In this document: positions 32,866-45,200 of the stretch, piece after piece
How positions within the stretch are numbered: position 1 is the first letter of the stretch
How the letters are laid out: each line of letters opens with the position of its first letter
Source: Hirundichthys speculiger
Taxonomy: Eukaryota > Chordata > Actinopteri > Beloniformes > Exocoetidae
Assembly (NCBI GenBank): GCA_018398805.1
Contig: JAGFBZ010000261.1
Span: 2,604,001-2,668,000 of the forward strand
Length of the DNA stretch: 64,000 bases
Reading direction: 5' to 3'
Translations under genes and position numbers: made by a program
The notes under the pieces: model-generated
Told to the model about the DNA's origin: nothing
The model's database searches: none
Seen by the model: only the letters and a program-made list of their open reading frames with translations

Positions 32866-35800
32866 TCCGACACACCAAAATCTGACAATAAGCAACTGCA
32901 TGGTACAACTATGTTTTCCACTGCTGTCTTGCATTATTCAAACTGAGGTGCTCCCTCAAATTAAAGTTGAGAATACTGTTGTTCTACAAGTTTAACAATA
33001 ATAAAAAAAAGTACACCATCTTAAAATGTGTATTTTATCTGAGGACACAATAATGATAATAATAATTTATTGGCATCAACAGGGTCAGTAGCATCCAGTT
33101 ATTCCTACACAAATGCATTTGCTTAACTGATCAGCAACTGATCTGTCAGACAGTTGAAGGATGGCCCAAAATGAGTCATGAAATAGGACAACAGTTGTTA
33201 CCACACCACCAAACTATAACTGAATGGCTTAATGGAAAAAAAAAAGCATTAAGGTGTTGCAATGGCCCAGTCAATTTCCCGACCTCTACGCAAATCAAAG
33301 ACCTGTGCGTAAACAAATACCCATAAAATCTCAATGAACTGAATAGCTTGCCAAAATAAGTCCACAGCAATCTGAGTGATTTATGAGGTCATTACAAAAA
33401 CAGTTACAACAAGTTACTGCTGCTGATGGTAGTCGCATACTCAACTTCAATACAGTGACACGCTGTTCTTTATCTGAGGTTGTATTTACCTAATTGTAAG
33501 ACCTGGTATGAACTAAATTATTTATTATTAAGGAGTTACATTTTTGAAAAAGTCATAGTGCTGTATTAACACTATATTGATGTAGCACTTTCCAAGGCGA
33601 CTGTTGTCTACTTCTTTAATCTGCTCTTTGAAAGGCTGCTCAATACCACATGGCTCCTTGGTCACGAGCATGTGTCTCTGTGCTGTGTCCAATCGATTCT
33701 CCTCCTGGTTTCCCTCGATCGCTCATCTGACAGAGTCAAACTCATGCCTTTCACATGGAGTCAGATTTAGTCTGGCTTTGTAATGAATATGGGAGGGAAG
33801 GGGTCAGATAGGGGAAGTGGAAGCTGTAGGATGGGGAAGGCAGAACAAAGCGCAGAGAGGGGAGATATTGCAAGCTTGCTGCTGGCTTTTTGTTGTGTTG
33901 CATGCACAGACATCAATACGAGGCCCAACGCTGCGCTTAGCATTCAGGAAGAAACAGCTATCCAAGCATTCTTCAGAATTCAGCTACCTACGGCACTAAA
34001 CCTCACTTATTAACATGATATATGTATGTTCATAACCCATACACAAACAGAAAAGTTAATTTGGAAGCTCTGTAAGTGCTGGTGGATTTATCGTACCAAA
34101 CCAAACATTCCAGCTTTGGCTGGAGAGGAAATTTCAGCTTGATTCTTAAGTGCTGGTATTGTGACAAGTGGGCAAACAACAAACATTTTCAAATCAAACA
34201 CAGTTTATAACACAACTGCATTTGTCTTGGAGAGAGTGCCCTTTTCTGCAAAGCTCCCTCAGGGGCTTATAACTGAGTCCCTAATGACTTGAGCTCATTC
34301 AGGCATAAGGAAATTACAGTCATATCAGAACGATCAAGTCCACTCCTGTAAGAGAAAAACTATTTGAGAGGACAGTGGGGGTAATGGGTCCTGATACCCC
34401 AGTGGTTTCATCTCTTCATCTCTGTCCGGGCTGCTCTCATCTTTGAAGACACATCATCCCCCTGGACAATTGCAGCATACAATCAAAGCCTGAAATTTTC
34501 CTCAAGAATGTGACTCCTGCTGCCACCACTATCGCTGCCAATTCCAAAGCTGCACGCCCCAAGAGCTGCTTTATAACATTTCGAGTGAACAACCAAATCA
34601 TGTTGACATTTGGGAGGGCAGAAAAGTATCTGTAAACAATTGGGCTGGAGGGAAAACGGGTTCTGACATTAAGTGGACCACAAGAACTGAGAGAAGAGGT
34701 GATATTGAAGTGAGCAGTAATTTGTCTTCCTAGCCACATCCTTACTGGCGTTCAAAATATTCTTTATAGCTTTCACCAACCAACGCACTCTCCAGCAGCT
34801 TTGATTGATGAATGAGGCATCACCATAGCAACCGGCATGTGGGAATGATAAGGGACTTTGGCAGGAGAGTATCTCCTTCTGGATTATTCGGACCACCTAA
34901 GGGTTTTGTGAGCGTTTGTTTCTTTGTGCACACATGGACACAGGGATGAGTTGTTCTTGGCTAACCACACGGCTTTCTGCAGCCGCCCACACGAAGGGTT
35001 AATCAGGTTAAGAAGTATGATCAAGCAGCTGACAACCATCCGTGCTGTGCTGCAGGTATGGAGTTTAATATACATTAACGGAGGACTGCACACTGTTGGT
35101 GGCAAGAGCTTATATTTACTGACACATTTTGACAGGCAAGTGATGGAAAACTAAAGACACCCACCCCAGTGAGTGAATCAAACAGAGAAAATCTGCTAAG
35201 TAGAATTTTCCAAAAGATTGGTTTGTTCCGTTTAGTCTTCAAAATGGAAATACCTGTCACATGTTGAACTAAACCGGTTTATTTTGACAGTGCAGCTGGT
35301 CTTCTTTTGACCCTGAAAGTGTGAATTTTAGCTCTCTGGAAGCTGCAATTCACCATATAAGGCCCAGTTAGCCCCAAAAGACACAAGTGGTGTCTTTGTA
35401 TGCGGTGTCCAGTGGTGTTACCACTCCCTCTCCTGGTGAGGAGACAAAATACAGGAATTAGACACAAAGGTTCCTCTGAAATTTTACCATAAATAATAAA
35501 ACACTGGGATGATATCACATGGAAGGATTTCTTTTCACTGACAATGTGACTTCTACTGATACCGAACTGCATCTAAGATTACATACCTCTCCTTCAGGAT
35601 CTCTGCACTATTGATGTTTGAATAGCATGATAAAGGCTTTTGCACATTTTCAGTTGAAAAAAATTCCCCGTATCCCCCTATTTGAAAACTTCTTTGCTGC
35701 AGGAAAACTAACATTACCTCATTTGGTGAAAATGAAGTGAAATGACAGTGGTGATCTATTTGTAATGTAAAAATATAAATAATCCGTCATCAGCTTAAAA

Positions 35801-36479
35801 ATCCCCCAGCAGCAATATATAACGTATGTGAGGTGCAACCCACACCACGAGTGCCTGTGGCCTAGTTTATCTAAACAAAGCTTTTTAACTGCAAGGAGGG
35901 CAATGAAGAACTCGCCATGAGAGAACAGCTCAGCCCACGGAAGCCATAAAAAAAAAAAAAAAAAACACTTTTAAACTCTTCCCGGGTGCATTTAAATTAT
36001 ACTTGTTACATTGTTAAATTATACAATGTTTTACAACTACAGGCTCAGTCAAGGAGCTTTGAATGAAACAAGAACAATTTTTATTTAATAGAGTGAGTCT
36101 TCAAGGGAAAAGCTCTAAACCTATAACAAACTTACTGACCTCACACACGACATCTGAATTCTTTTATCACTGCATGCACTGATTTAGTGTGTAGTCTAAG
36201 TGGTCAGCGTTTGTCAAGTGTGTTCAGGTTAAGTTCTGATACAAAAAGAGTGAATTAAAAGCAGCTACTTGCAAATATGCACAGCCAGACAGCCAGAGAA
36301 AACTGGGGGAAAAAAAGTGTCACAGGCATGCAGGCAGGAAGCTACAGTCTGATGCAGTCTGAGTCAGCTGTGAGTTCAGGATGAAGGGTCTCTCAGACAC
36401 TGCTGAAAAACATCATCATCAAACACAGAGCGGACCTGCTGAACTCCTTATCCTAAGCTTTCTCAGTAAAAACAAACAG

Positions 36480-36910
36480 GATCTGTTAGGTTTTGGGTTT
36501 GGTTTTCATGTTTCCAGGGCTTTCTTCTTTGTTCTCTTGGGTTGGTCTGCTCTTCTTGTGTTTCTTGTTTTTTTTCTGTTGCTGTTAACTTTACTTCCTC
36601 TTTTATTGTGAAGGTCTCTTTCTCTGTTTAGTTTTGTTCTATGGTACTCCCTCTGCGTTTCAGCCCATTGATTGTTTTCACCTGTGTCTCGTTTACCCTT
36701 GGTCTTGTCCCCCCCCCCCGCTGCTCTGTCTGTTTTCATCCTGTTTCTCTTGGCCTCTTCTGTTTTGTCTCATCCTGGTTTTGTCTCCTACACTGTGTTG
36801 CTGTTTTGCCTCATTGACAACACTGCACATTGGTAAATTAAAGGGAATTCCTGCCTCTGTCTTCTGCATTTGGGTCCATGCTGCAAAAACCCTTGGAGCA
36901 TCAGTGTAAT
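36480..36910 (+). repeat. T-rich tail of an unclassified retroelement
   Basis: A long T/C-rich stretch with CTTGTGTTTCTTG, TCACCTGTGTCTCGTTTACC and CTGCATTTGGGTCCATGCTGC, preceded by AAATTAAAGGGAATTCCTGCC. Such 3' regions are familiar from dispersed fish retroelements, but no coding part or ends are present. Tentative. Confidence 0.35.
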
Positions 36911-38075
36911 AGTATTAAGCCCAATCTTTAGATCAGCTGCTACTACTAATATGTGTGAAAAAGATGAGATTTGTCATAGCTTAGTTCACACCAGTTCTTG
37001 CGGTTACTGAGACAAACATGCCTTAAACGAGACATACAACCCCCCACCCCCCTGAGGTTTTAATGTAATGTTTTGACAAAGGAACACAGCACATGAGCAC
37101 CCTTTTCAACCATCTCTTTATGCCTGTGTTGACAGCAGATGATATTTAGTGCATGGAATCAGTCCACATCATGCACCCCCTACATCTGCTACCCGCTACC
37201 AAGATATAGCAAGTAGAGCATGAAATGATGTGATCATAGACTGTATTAAAGAGATTTGGTCAAACACAGGTTTCTAAAGAGTGTATTTGCTTTTTGGACC
37301 TTTTGTGGATGGAATCTTGTCAGGAGAGGACTTCACCCAACATTGGTTAGTCCAAAAGTGGGCAAATGAGAAGAACAAACAATCATGGCAGTCAGAACAT
37401 GCCCACCTTACCTCATTTACCATAGGCTAGCTATTTTAGCTTAGCTTTTAGTTTGCCTCACTTTGACCTATGACGTTAACTACTATCACCTTTATTTCAG
37501 ATGTTATTACTAAAACAACACCTAAAATGAGAACTGCCAGTGCTCCAGCTAAGCTCTGCCAGAGCTGCCAGTGCCATCCATCATGAATTAAATGACTGAG
37601 GCTAGCCACAGTCTGACCAAGGGCCCAGCAGTGAGAATCAGCAGAGGTTGGACTGCAGCCAGTTGGTGGCCTTCATCCTTGGCTAAAGGCCTCTTTGGCT
37701 CTTTGGCTGCCACCCGTTCCAAGGGCCGACCCACTGTTTGCTTTACTGGTCTACCTGACAGCCAAAGGCTTCTGGGCAAGCTCTCTTCATCTCTTAAATG
37801 TTCCAAGCTAACCCAGGGCCAGTCGTGGTGGTTTGTTGACAAATTGACAGCTCAACAAGCCATACCATACTTATGGCTTTCATATAAGAGTGAATATGAT
37901 CTTTTAGCTCTTAATTTTGAGCTCACATGTCAAGTTCACCAAAAATGCTAAGTGGTAAGTTGCTAAAACGATAACAGCTAGTTGCCGACACCATACACTG
38001 CAATGCATTTATCACTCAAAAAACAAAACAAAACATAACAAAACAAAACTACAATTTACTCATACATTTGTGGCT
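36911..38075. other. Unassigned intergenic DNA
   Basis: No gene or bounded repeat was seen; AAAAC-type repeats stand at 38018-38048. Confidence 0.5.
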
Positions 38076-38310
38076 GTACGATCCCTTAGCAAAAAGAAGT
38101 TTATTCAAGTGTACTATGAGTATACTTATCTTTTACTAAAATGAGGAAGTACACTTGAAGGTGACTTTTTATAAACTATATTTTATTCACCTACTTAATA
38201 GTTTAGTGAAGTATACTTGGCTTACACTTAAAATATAAACAAAAGTCTAAGACTAAGTACATTAATACTAAGACTTACACTTATACTTATTCTAACTTAT
38301 AGTTTAGTAT
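38076..38310. repeat. AGTATACTT-rich repeat block
   Basis: Variants of the palindrome AGTATACTT or its halves (GTATACTT, AAGTATAC, AAGTACACTT, TAGTATAC) recur about a dozen times in both orientations in 230 bp. This resembles subterminal arrays of some fish DNA transposons. Ends not resolved. Confidence 0.5.
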
Positions 38311-40308
38311 ACTTTTTACATCTTTCTGCCACAAAGTAATAATACTTAGGATATTTTGTTCCAGGTGCACAAGGCCAAATCATTAACTCATGCTTAAAAT
38401 GTAATGTATTTATTTATATGATATAATGCTGGAGTTTAAAAATTTACAGTACGTAGTATGTGTGTTGAATTGCATTATCTTTATGTACCTTAAAATCATA
38501 CACAAAAACGGAAAAACTTTTGACTTGACTTTATTGATCAGTCCCTTTCATAAGGGTTTGGCAATGGTGTTATGTACACAGCTGTTTCAACAAGAACACA
38601 TTTTTTTTTGAGCTTGTCAGGCCAGACAGCATTAACAGTTTCATTTTTTTTTAAAACAACATACAGAAAAGTACTTTGTACAATGATTTGTGAATCTTTA
38701 CATACAGGCCTATCTGATTTACTTAGTACCTCAGCTAAAACACAACATAGTTTGCCACATGAACAAAAAAGCAGGAGTTTGATGTGAACATGTTTGTTTG
38801 AAAATAACTAAGTCATTAATTAAACAAAATGTACCATCTTTCATTTTCATCATCATTTTCAAGCATGCAGCACTATTGTATCTCTTCTTTAGTCTGTCAT
38901 AGTTTTCACTGTGATACACAACTCCATCAACCAAAAAACAGTTCAATCCAAAAAAAAATTGTGATTTTAGCTTTTTTGTACACCAAAAATGTAAGGGATA
39001 CTGGAGCTTGGTTGGGATCGTGGGACTGCTTGCGGCGGGCGCCAGAAAATTTCTCTTATTTTCAAATCCAAAACTTGACAGATATGGATTAAACATTTTG
39101 ATTGTTATTAATGAGTAAAGTCCAATCACACTTTAAGGGGCCACAGATACTGTTTACATATGGATTCATCAGTATTAACTATATAATTATGTATTCTAAA
39201 GGTGTATATTCTGATTTTTATATAGGAGGATTATGAAAGTACTTTAAAACAGTGAACTAAAAAAGGATTCTTGTTTGATCAGGATTAGTAACATTAACAA
39301 GGACTCCTACTGGTTTCAGGCTATTGATGAAAGTTTAAAATCTTAACTGTAGTTTTCTTTTCAAATTAAAAAAAAATCCTTATTTTACGGACAGATTTAT
39401 AATGGAAATTATTTCTGTGTCTTCACATACCAATGCAACTCTCAACATCTTTGGAGGCAAAGAAAGACTGAAAAGCTTAGAAAATAGACAAGTAACAATG
39501 TTCAGCAGATTAACTGGCATCAGGGTGTCAGGATTGGGTATAAAAGGAAGTTCTACTGAAGATTAAGCATATTTTATGCTTTTACATTGAAACAATGACA
39601 TACGTCCACCTGAGTGGGGAAGCTCCATCACGGCCTTATGTGCAGCAGGCATTGGGTTGATGCAGACCACAATGAATGAGATCTGTCCGCATTCTTCTTC
39701 TTCTTTATCTATTACCTGCTACTACTACACAGCCGTGTAGAACAATAGCAGCAAGGTCAGTAAAAATTGCTGTTGCTCAACATTCATCAACTTCCACTCA
39801 TGAAAGATCTGTTTTATTTGCTAAGTTGCTATGTCTGAGCAAGGTAAATGAAGCACAGACACAAAAGGAAGCACAACAGTGAAAGCTACAGCACTGCAGA
39901 AAAGAGCCCGCACTGACACCTCGCATTTGATGGTTTAATTACAGAGCTTTACAAAACAGAACAGACAGATATAAATGCCAACAATGACGTGGGTCCTGGC
40001 GCCCATGCGCTCAGCTTTTGAGGACTTGGATGGGTTGTTATTCACATCTATGTGAATCACAGTGCAAAATTGGAAGAACAGTCTTTGCTCTTTCAACACC
40101 TTGCATGAAAAATATTTGGGAAAAAAAAGTTTGTGTTCTAAATGCACAAAAAGATTAGTAAGATCATCAAAAAAAGCCACAAAAGCCAGTGTCTGTGATG
40201 GCATGCCTTGCATCTGGGTGAATCTGGGGGTGTATATTGGAATTTTCCTTTTCCAACAGGGCTGTGGTTATTTCAGAAGAACAATTCCAGATCTCATTCT
40301 TCACAACA
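38311..40308. other. Unassigned intergenic DNA
   Basis: AT-rich, with overlapping short open frames on both strands and no recognisable domain or element end. Confidence 0.5.
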
Positions 40309-40310
40309 TA

Positions 40311-40787
40311 CTGTGCTGTGAAAAAGTATCTGCCTCCTTAGAGATTTCTTCTGCTTTTGCTGTTTTGTCACACTTGCATGTTTCAGATGACCCAACAAAT
40401 TCTAATCCCTGACAAAGATAACCTAAGTAAATACAAAAAGCAATTATGATTTAATTTATGAAGGGGGAAAAAAGCTAACCAAACCAACCTGGTTTTATAT
40501 GAAAAAAATAATTGCTGCCTAATTTGAATAAATGCTTATATGACCCTTGGCAGCAACAGCTGCAATTAAGTGTTTGTGATAACTACCAATGAGTCTTTCA
40601 CATCGCCATGGAGGAATTTTGGCCCACCCCTCTTTGCAGAATATTTTAATTCAGCAACATTGGACTGTCTTCGAGATTGAATGGGGTGTTTAAGGTCATG
40701 CTACACCATCTCAGTTGAATTTAAGTGTGACAAACAAGCAAAAACAGAAGAAATATGTTCGGAAGCAAATACTTTTTCACAGCACTG
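40311..40787. mobile_element. Tc1/mariner-type MITE
   Basis: Left CTGTGCTGTGAAAAAGTATC and right, reversed, CAGTGCTGTGAAAAAGTATT are inverted repeats (about 24 of 27 bases match further in). Each is bounded by TA (40309-40310 and 40788-40789). About 477 bp and non-coding. The interior CACATCGCCATGGAGGAATT and TGGCCCACCCCTCTTTGCAG is typical of a widespread vertebrate DNA-repeat family. Confidence 0.68.
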
Positions 40788-40789
40788 TA

Positions 40790-41320
40790 CAACAGAGTGG
40801 CTTCACAGACAGTTTGTCTTTGACTGGCGTGTATAAACATGTCTCCCACTAAAAATTCACAACGCATCATGGAGAGAAAAGTCAGATGACGATTACAGAC
40901 AGCGAGCTGAAATTTTTTCTTTTCAGCCAGAAGTGACACAGACTCTTTTTGCATAAAAGTTTTTGTTGCATTTAAGAAAACTTCCCAGCTTGTCTAAAAG
41001 CCTTGTTTCAGGCTAAAGCTGTATGGAACTGAGTCAACTGAGATATTTAAAAGTGGTACCAAAGCTGAACGTATGGAACAATATTAGAGCATTAAAAACA
41101 CCAAACTGAAACAAAATGTACAGTCAAGTTTTTAATATTGGCTTTACAATTTTATACAAAAAAAACTCTATTACAGAAGATTTCTGAATATTGGTTCAGG
41201 CTTCACTATTCTGTTAAAAATAAGGAAAAACAGAAAGAAAAAAGCAAAGTAACTCAACTTTAATAGCATAAAGACAAGAGGAATGGATCCTTTGGTTGAG
41301 AATCATTAACACGTATCTCG
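40790..41320. other. DNA just beyond the TGFBR2 3' end
   Basis: AT-rich; nothing recognised. It may still include part of a longer 3' UTR. Confidence 0.4.
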
Positions 41321-42075
41321 ATTCTCTTTATTCTCTTGGTCTGAACAAAGATTTACATTTGAGACACACACACAAATGTATACTGTATATATTTGTTCCC
41401 TTTCAAGTTGATTATGCTGTCTTTGTTTGACAGTTCATAGTCTTTGAGATATGTTTCCAACTTTCCCTGCAGATTAATCCCTTGCATGGGTTTTCTCTTT
41501 TTTGTGCAGTGAGTCATTTCCATTTCATGCCCAGAAATTCTACTTGGTCCTTGCAAGTTGAGTCTTGTGCCATCCAGTCCCTTTGGCATTCATCCAGGAA
41601 AACCTTGCCAACTATGGAAACAGAGTAGGCGTTCGAATATCCAACAAGGGCAATATAAGTGACATTATGAGAGACATTTTACACTGTTCCCTTTTATCCT
41701 CCTTGTTAAAACGTGTGCAGTTTATTCATTTCCTAGACCTGATATGTATTCTTGAAACAGAAGACCATGAGTACATATAATGTGGTGTGCATAGATATTG
41801 CTAAAGTGCAAATTGTATTTGGTTAAAAAAAAACAAACAAAAACAAAACAAAGCTTAATATTGTAGTCTCCCTTATGTATTCAGGACTTGATCCTGATAC
41901 TTAATATAAGCCTATCTGGTAACAGGCCATTTAAATCTACATGATTTTCCAGGTTGCTCCTCTGTCAGAAATGTCTGATGAGCAAAACGAGCCGTCCTCC
42001 GGGTTTCCTTCCCGTCCCAGCTGCTTGCTGTAATGCCCCAGCCACCCTGGAGGAGGCAGTGTTTCTGTTGAGCAT
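41321..42075 (-). other. tgfbr2: Probable TGFBR2 3' UTR with candidate poly(A) signals
   Basis: Region downstream of the stop codon on the minus strand. Two AATAAA hexamers (TTTATT on the plus strand) stand at 41721-41726 and 41327-41332, about 350 and 750 bp after the stop. Either could end the transcript; the right-hand limit is certain, the left-hand limit is a guess without RNA data. No coding potential was recognised here. Confidence 0.45.
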
Positions 42076-42255
42076 CTACTTCTCATCCACCACAATGATC
42101 TCCTCAAGGATCTTCTCCTCTGTGTCAGAGCTTTGTGACAGCTTGTCCAGGTACTCCATGTCATTGAAGCGCTCAGCAACACACTGTGCTGTGAGACGAG
42201 CCTCTGGGTCGTGGTCCCAGCACTCCGTTATGGAGGCGCAGATTATCTGGATGCC
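42076..42255 (-). CDS. tgfbr2: TGFBR2 exon 7: end of kinase, C-terminal tail and stop
   Basis: Terminal coding exon after a CCTTGCAG acceptor: 59 codons and a TAG stop. It encodes [20 protein letters not shown], then [10 protein letters not shown], the conserved last helix of the kinase. A divergent acidic tail ends [11 protein letters not shown]. The tail is the only part that differs strongly from the mammalian protein, as expected because this region is poorly conserved in the family. Confidence 0.97.
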   Translation of the reverse strand, partial: GIQIICASITECWDHDPEARLTAQCVAERFNDMEYLDKLSQSSDTEEKILEEIIVVDEK

Positions 42256-45200
42256 CTGCAAGGGGGACCACAGTGATCGTCAGCCACAAATATCGACTTG
42301 GAGCAGGTCGACATAATCACCTCAAATTGCAACTATAAATACGTTTACATGATTACATCAATGTGTCTTTGACGTTGAGATGCTTTTCTGTAAAGTGATC
42401 GACCGGATACTTCAGGAACTGTTTTAGCATGTACAGACTTTGCTTGATCGGATCATCCAGCCTAAATCTAGAAATAATCCTTATCTATAGTAATAACCGC
42501 AAAAAGCATAAAAAACATTAACACGACAAACATTAAAAATCGCCCGCAAGCAATTTTTTCACAGAGAAGAACAGAACATTTTAAGAAGTGATGAAACGTA
42601 TCTGCATTCAAACTGCAGAAACTAACATAACAGTATTTTTTTTTTATGGTTGATGATTGACTTGGTAGTGTCATCGGATTAAAGTTTTTCTGTGTTGCCT
42701 CTGTCATTTTGTCCCCTACGTACAGAGCTGCAGCTGTTGAAATTCCCAAATTTCAATTTAACTTATTTTGAAAAATTATTGATATGATATTATTGATATC
42801 TTTTTTTTCCCCCTCAACATTGTACACAATATCTCATCTGTTTTGGCAATAGATTTATAGTTACTGATATCAGGATGGTGATATGATCTCTTTGTTTCGT
42901 TTTCATGAATATTAATAAAATAGAGGCGTCATGGTGTCATAAAAACAAATATTTACAAAAGAATAGAGAAAGAAATTGGGGTAGTGCCTGTGAATGAGCT
43001 CCAAATGAAAAGAAAGCGCGGTAGACAAGCCCAAAAGGTGTGATCAAAACAACTTTTGTAGCATGTCACTTTTATTGTCAGAGTTAAAAAGTACCCTTCA
43101 TTTTTCTTTCTATTTCTAGCCATTTTCATGTGCACAAAAGCCAACACCCTGAATGTCCTGAAGGAGAAAGAAAATTTATCCTGTTTTCTTCATGACAGGT
43201 CATTGGATAGGTTTTACCTTCCCTCTGCTAATGAGGCTGCTTGTAGCAATTACAAACACTTTGGATTTCTGCTACGGTTGGGCAAACATGTCATTTAAAA
43301 TACTTCTATTCGAGCATAACCCCCGTGTGTCATCTCTCATCTGCAGTAGGCTCCGTGTGTGTGGCGCATCTTACTGAGTGGTTGGTCCAGCTGTTGGGAA
43401 TCTCAGGTCTTCCTCTGTCTCTGAGGACACTGTCCTTCATGCTCTCCACACATGGGTGCTCCCTCAGGTTCCCAAACGGTGGTTCGTACTCTTTCACCTC
43501 TGTTCGGAGGACACACAAGCAAAATGTAGGAAAACAGAAAATCAAGCGGCAACCTCATCAAAGTAGTAGTAGTTTTTTTTTTTTTTTTTTGCAAAGGCAA
43601 TTAAACGTGAATTGGATCACATAAACTGACAGATACAGCTGTGCTGAGTCGAGAAGCAAGATCAGATGGCAGTGCCCCACAGCAGTACCCGCACACGGTA
43701 ACAAGACTTCTCAAAGGACTCACTGTGCACTCTGAATCAAAACAGCAGGTTGAAAGCTTTAAATAGCAACGAAGCACAAACAGCTAAAGAAGGCTGTGCT
43801 GCTGACAGAGTAATAGAGGTAATTTGCTGAGGAGAACACATCTTTGACATCAGTGTCCATGAATTTAGAGGACCTCAGTAGCAGCTTTGACTTGGGTTCA
43901 GCTTCCTCTTGCAAAAAGATCCAAAAAGAGTTCTTTCCAAAGGAAAATCTAGCAACTAAGAATTTTCAGGGCAAAATTACAAAGCACTGGTGTGAACAAG
44001 ATGGGCTGTTGGTAGGTTGGTTTCCAGAGAAAATGTAGCTTTACATTAATCAGATCTTTTCTTTTATTTCTTTACTTTTGTTATTGAAATATCCCTGACA
44101 TATTTTGACCAAAACACCACAGAGATAGCAAGCAGAAGCTGTCTTTTCAGTCATGTCTTCACACCTCTGTTCCCAGCAGCTGCTATGAGAGGGTGGAGTT
44201 AGCATCATAACTCCACCCCCTCCTCTGTGGAAATCGGTGTTACAGCTTTGCACTATCCAGTTCAGAGGCACAGGAAATACAATAAAAAGTGAAATTGCGT
44301 AATTTTACTCTGACCTGGGTCTGTGATGACCCAGTACCATGGATATCACAGAATGAGACGTTTTCAGGCTGAGATGGCCCCAAACAGAGAGAGAAAGGTT
44401 TTGGTATGAGAGTTTTTGAGGCGGTGTGCTCAGTGAAATGCACATTATAACACCTGCCAGCATGTCAGCAGCTCTCCTCTGTGCCCCTTGTTTGTGTCAC
44501 TTGGAAACAGTGGTTTCCAAGTCAACAGTTTGTTGCTTATTTTCTGAAATCCGCACAGGGCACACATTTAACACGCAAGCTGAACAATGTAAATACACCC
44601 ATTTAGACTGTTTTAGTGGTACTGAACGTCGCCAGATGTCTTGCCACTGGTGACCACGTCATGACTGGTTGCAGCTGATAAGCCAAAATAAAAGGCTGTG
44701 TTTGATAGTTCTCGGCGGACTGATCAATGGAAACAAGGTGCTTATCTGCTCAACTCTGGGGACACATTTGGTTCACCTTTACCTGAATAATAAAACGTGT
44801 TGGATATTAGGGAAAAACCTTTCAAGTGGAAAAACAGAAACAGAACCACTGCCTCTTTTTCTTCAAAGCAACTTTGAAAGCTTTCAGTCACCTGTTGTTT
44901 GGCAACTGCTTGTAAGGTCATTTCCTCACCTTAGAAAATGAATATTTACTTCTGGCAGATATAAACTATGGTACACTGCAGCAGTTTTCGAACCACAACA
45001 CCACACCTGCTCACAACTGTAGCACAGAGCAAATATTTTTTCTATGCATGCACATCTTAAATAAAATGAATACTACACTACGCCTGTAAAAAACGCAGTC
45101 TCTAAATGGAATTAAAGGCTTTTAAAATCTGTTTTTATTTAGACACATATTACACACACAGTCAGTAAACCCCAGACTGACCTATAAGGAAAAAAAAGCA

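Larger units (their letters stand above)
27621..36480. other. Intergenic DNA between STT3B and TGFBR2 (part 1)
   Basis: AT-rich sequence with only simple repeats: ATT units at 28080-28098, a GTTT array at 31131-31160, a G-run at 31319-31328, AAAT units at 31402-31421, a T27/G10 run at 32829-32865, ATA units near 33051-33066 and A-runs at 33235-33246 and 35949-35966. No coding exon, including of GADL1, was recognised. Confidence 0.55.

Noticed and set aside
32480..32995. 171-codon hydrophobic plus-strand frame
   Set aside because: Runs through a T27/G10 homopolymer and pyrimidine-rich DNA; apparent membrane helices are simply translated T-rich sequence.
27621..41320. GADL1 exons between the two genes
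   Set aside because: No pyridoxal-phosphate decarboxylase motif was recognised on either strand; short exons could still be missed by eye.
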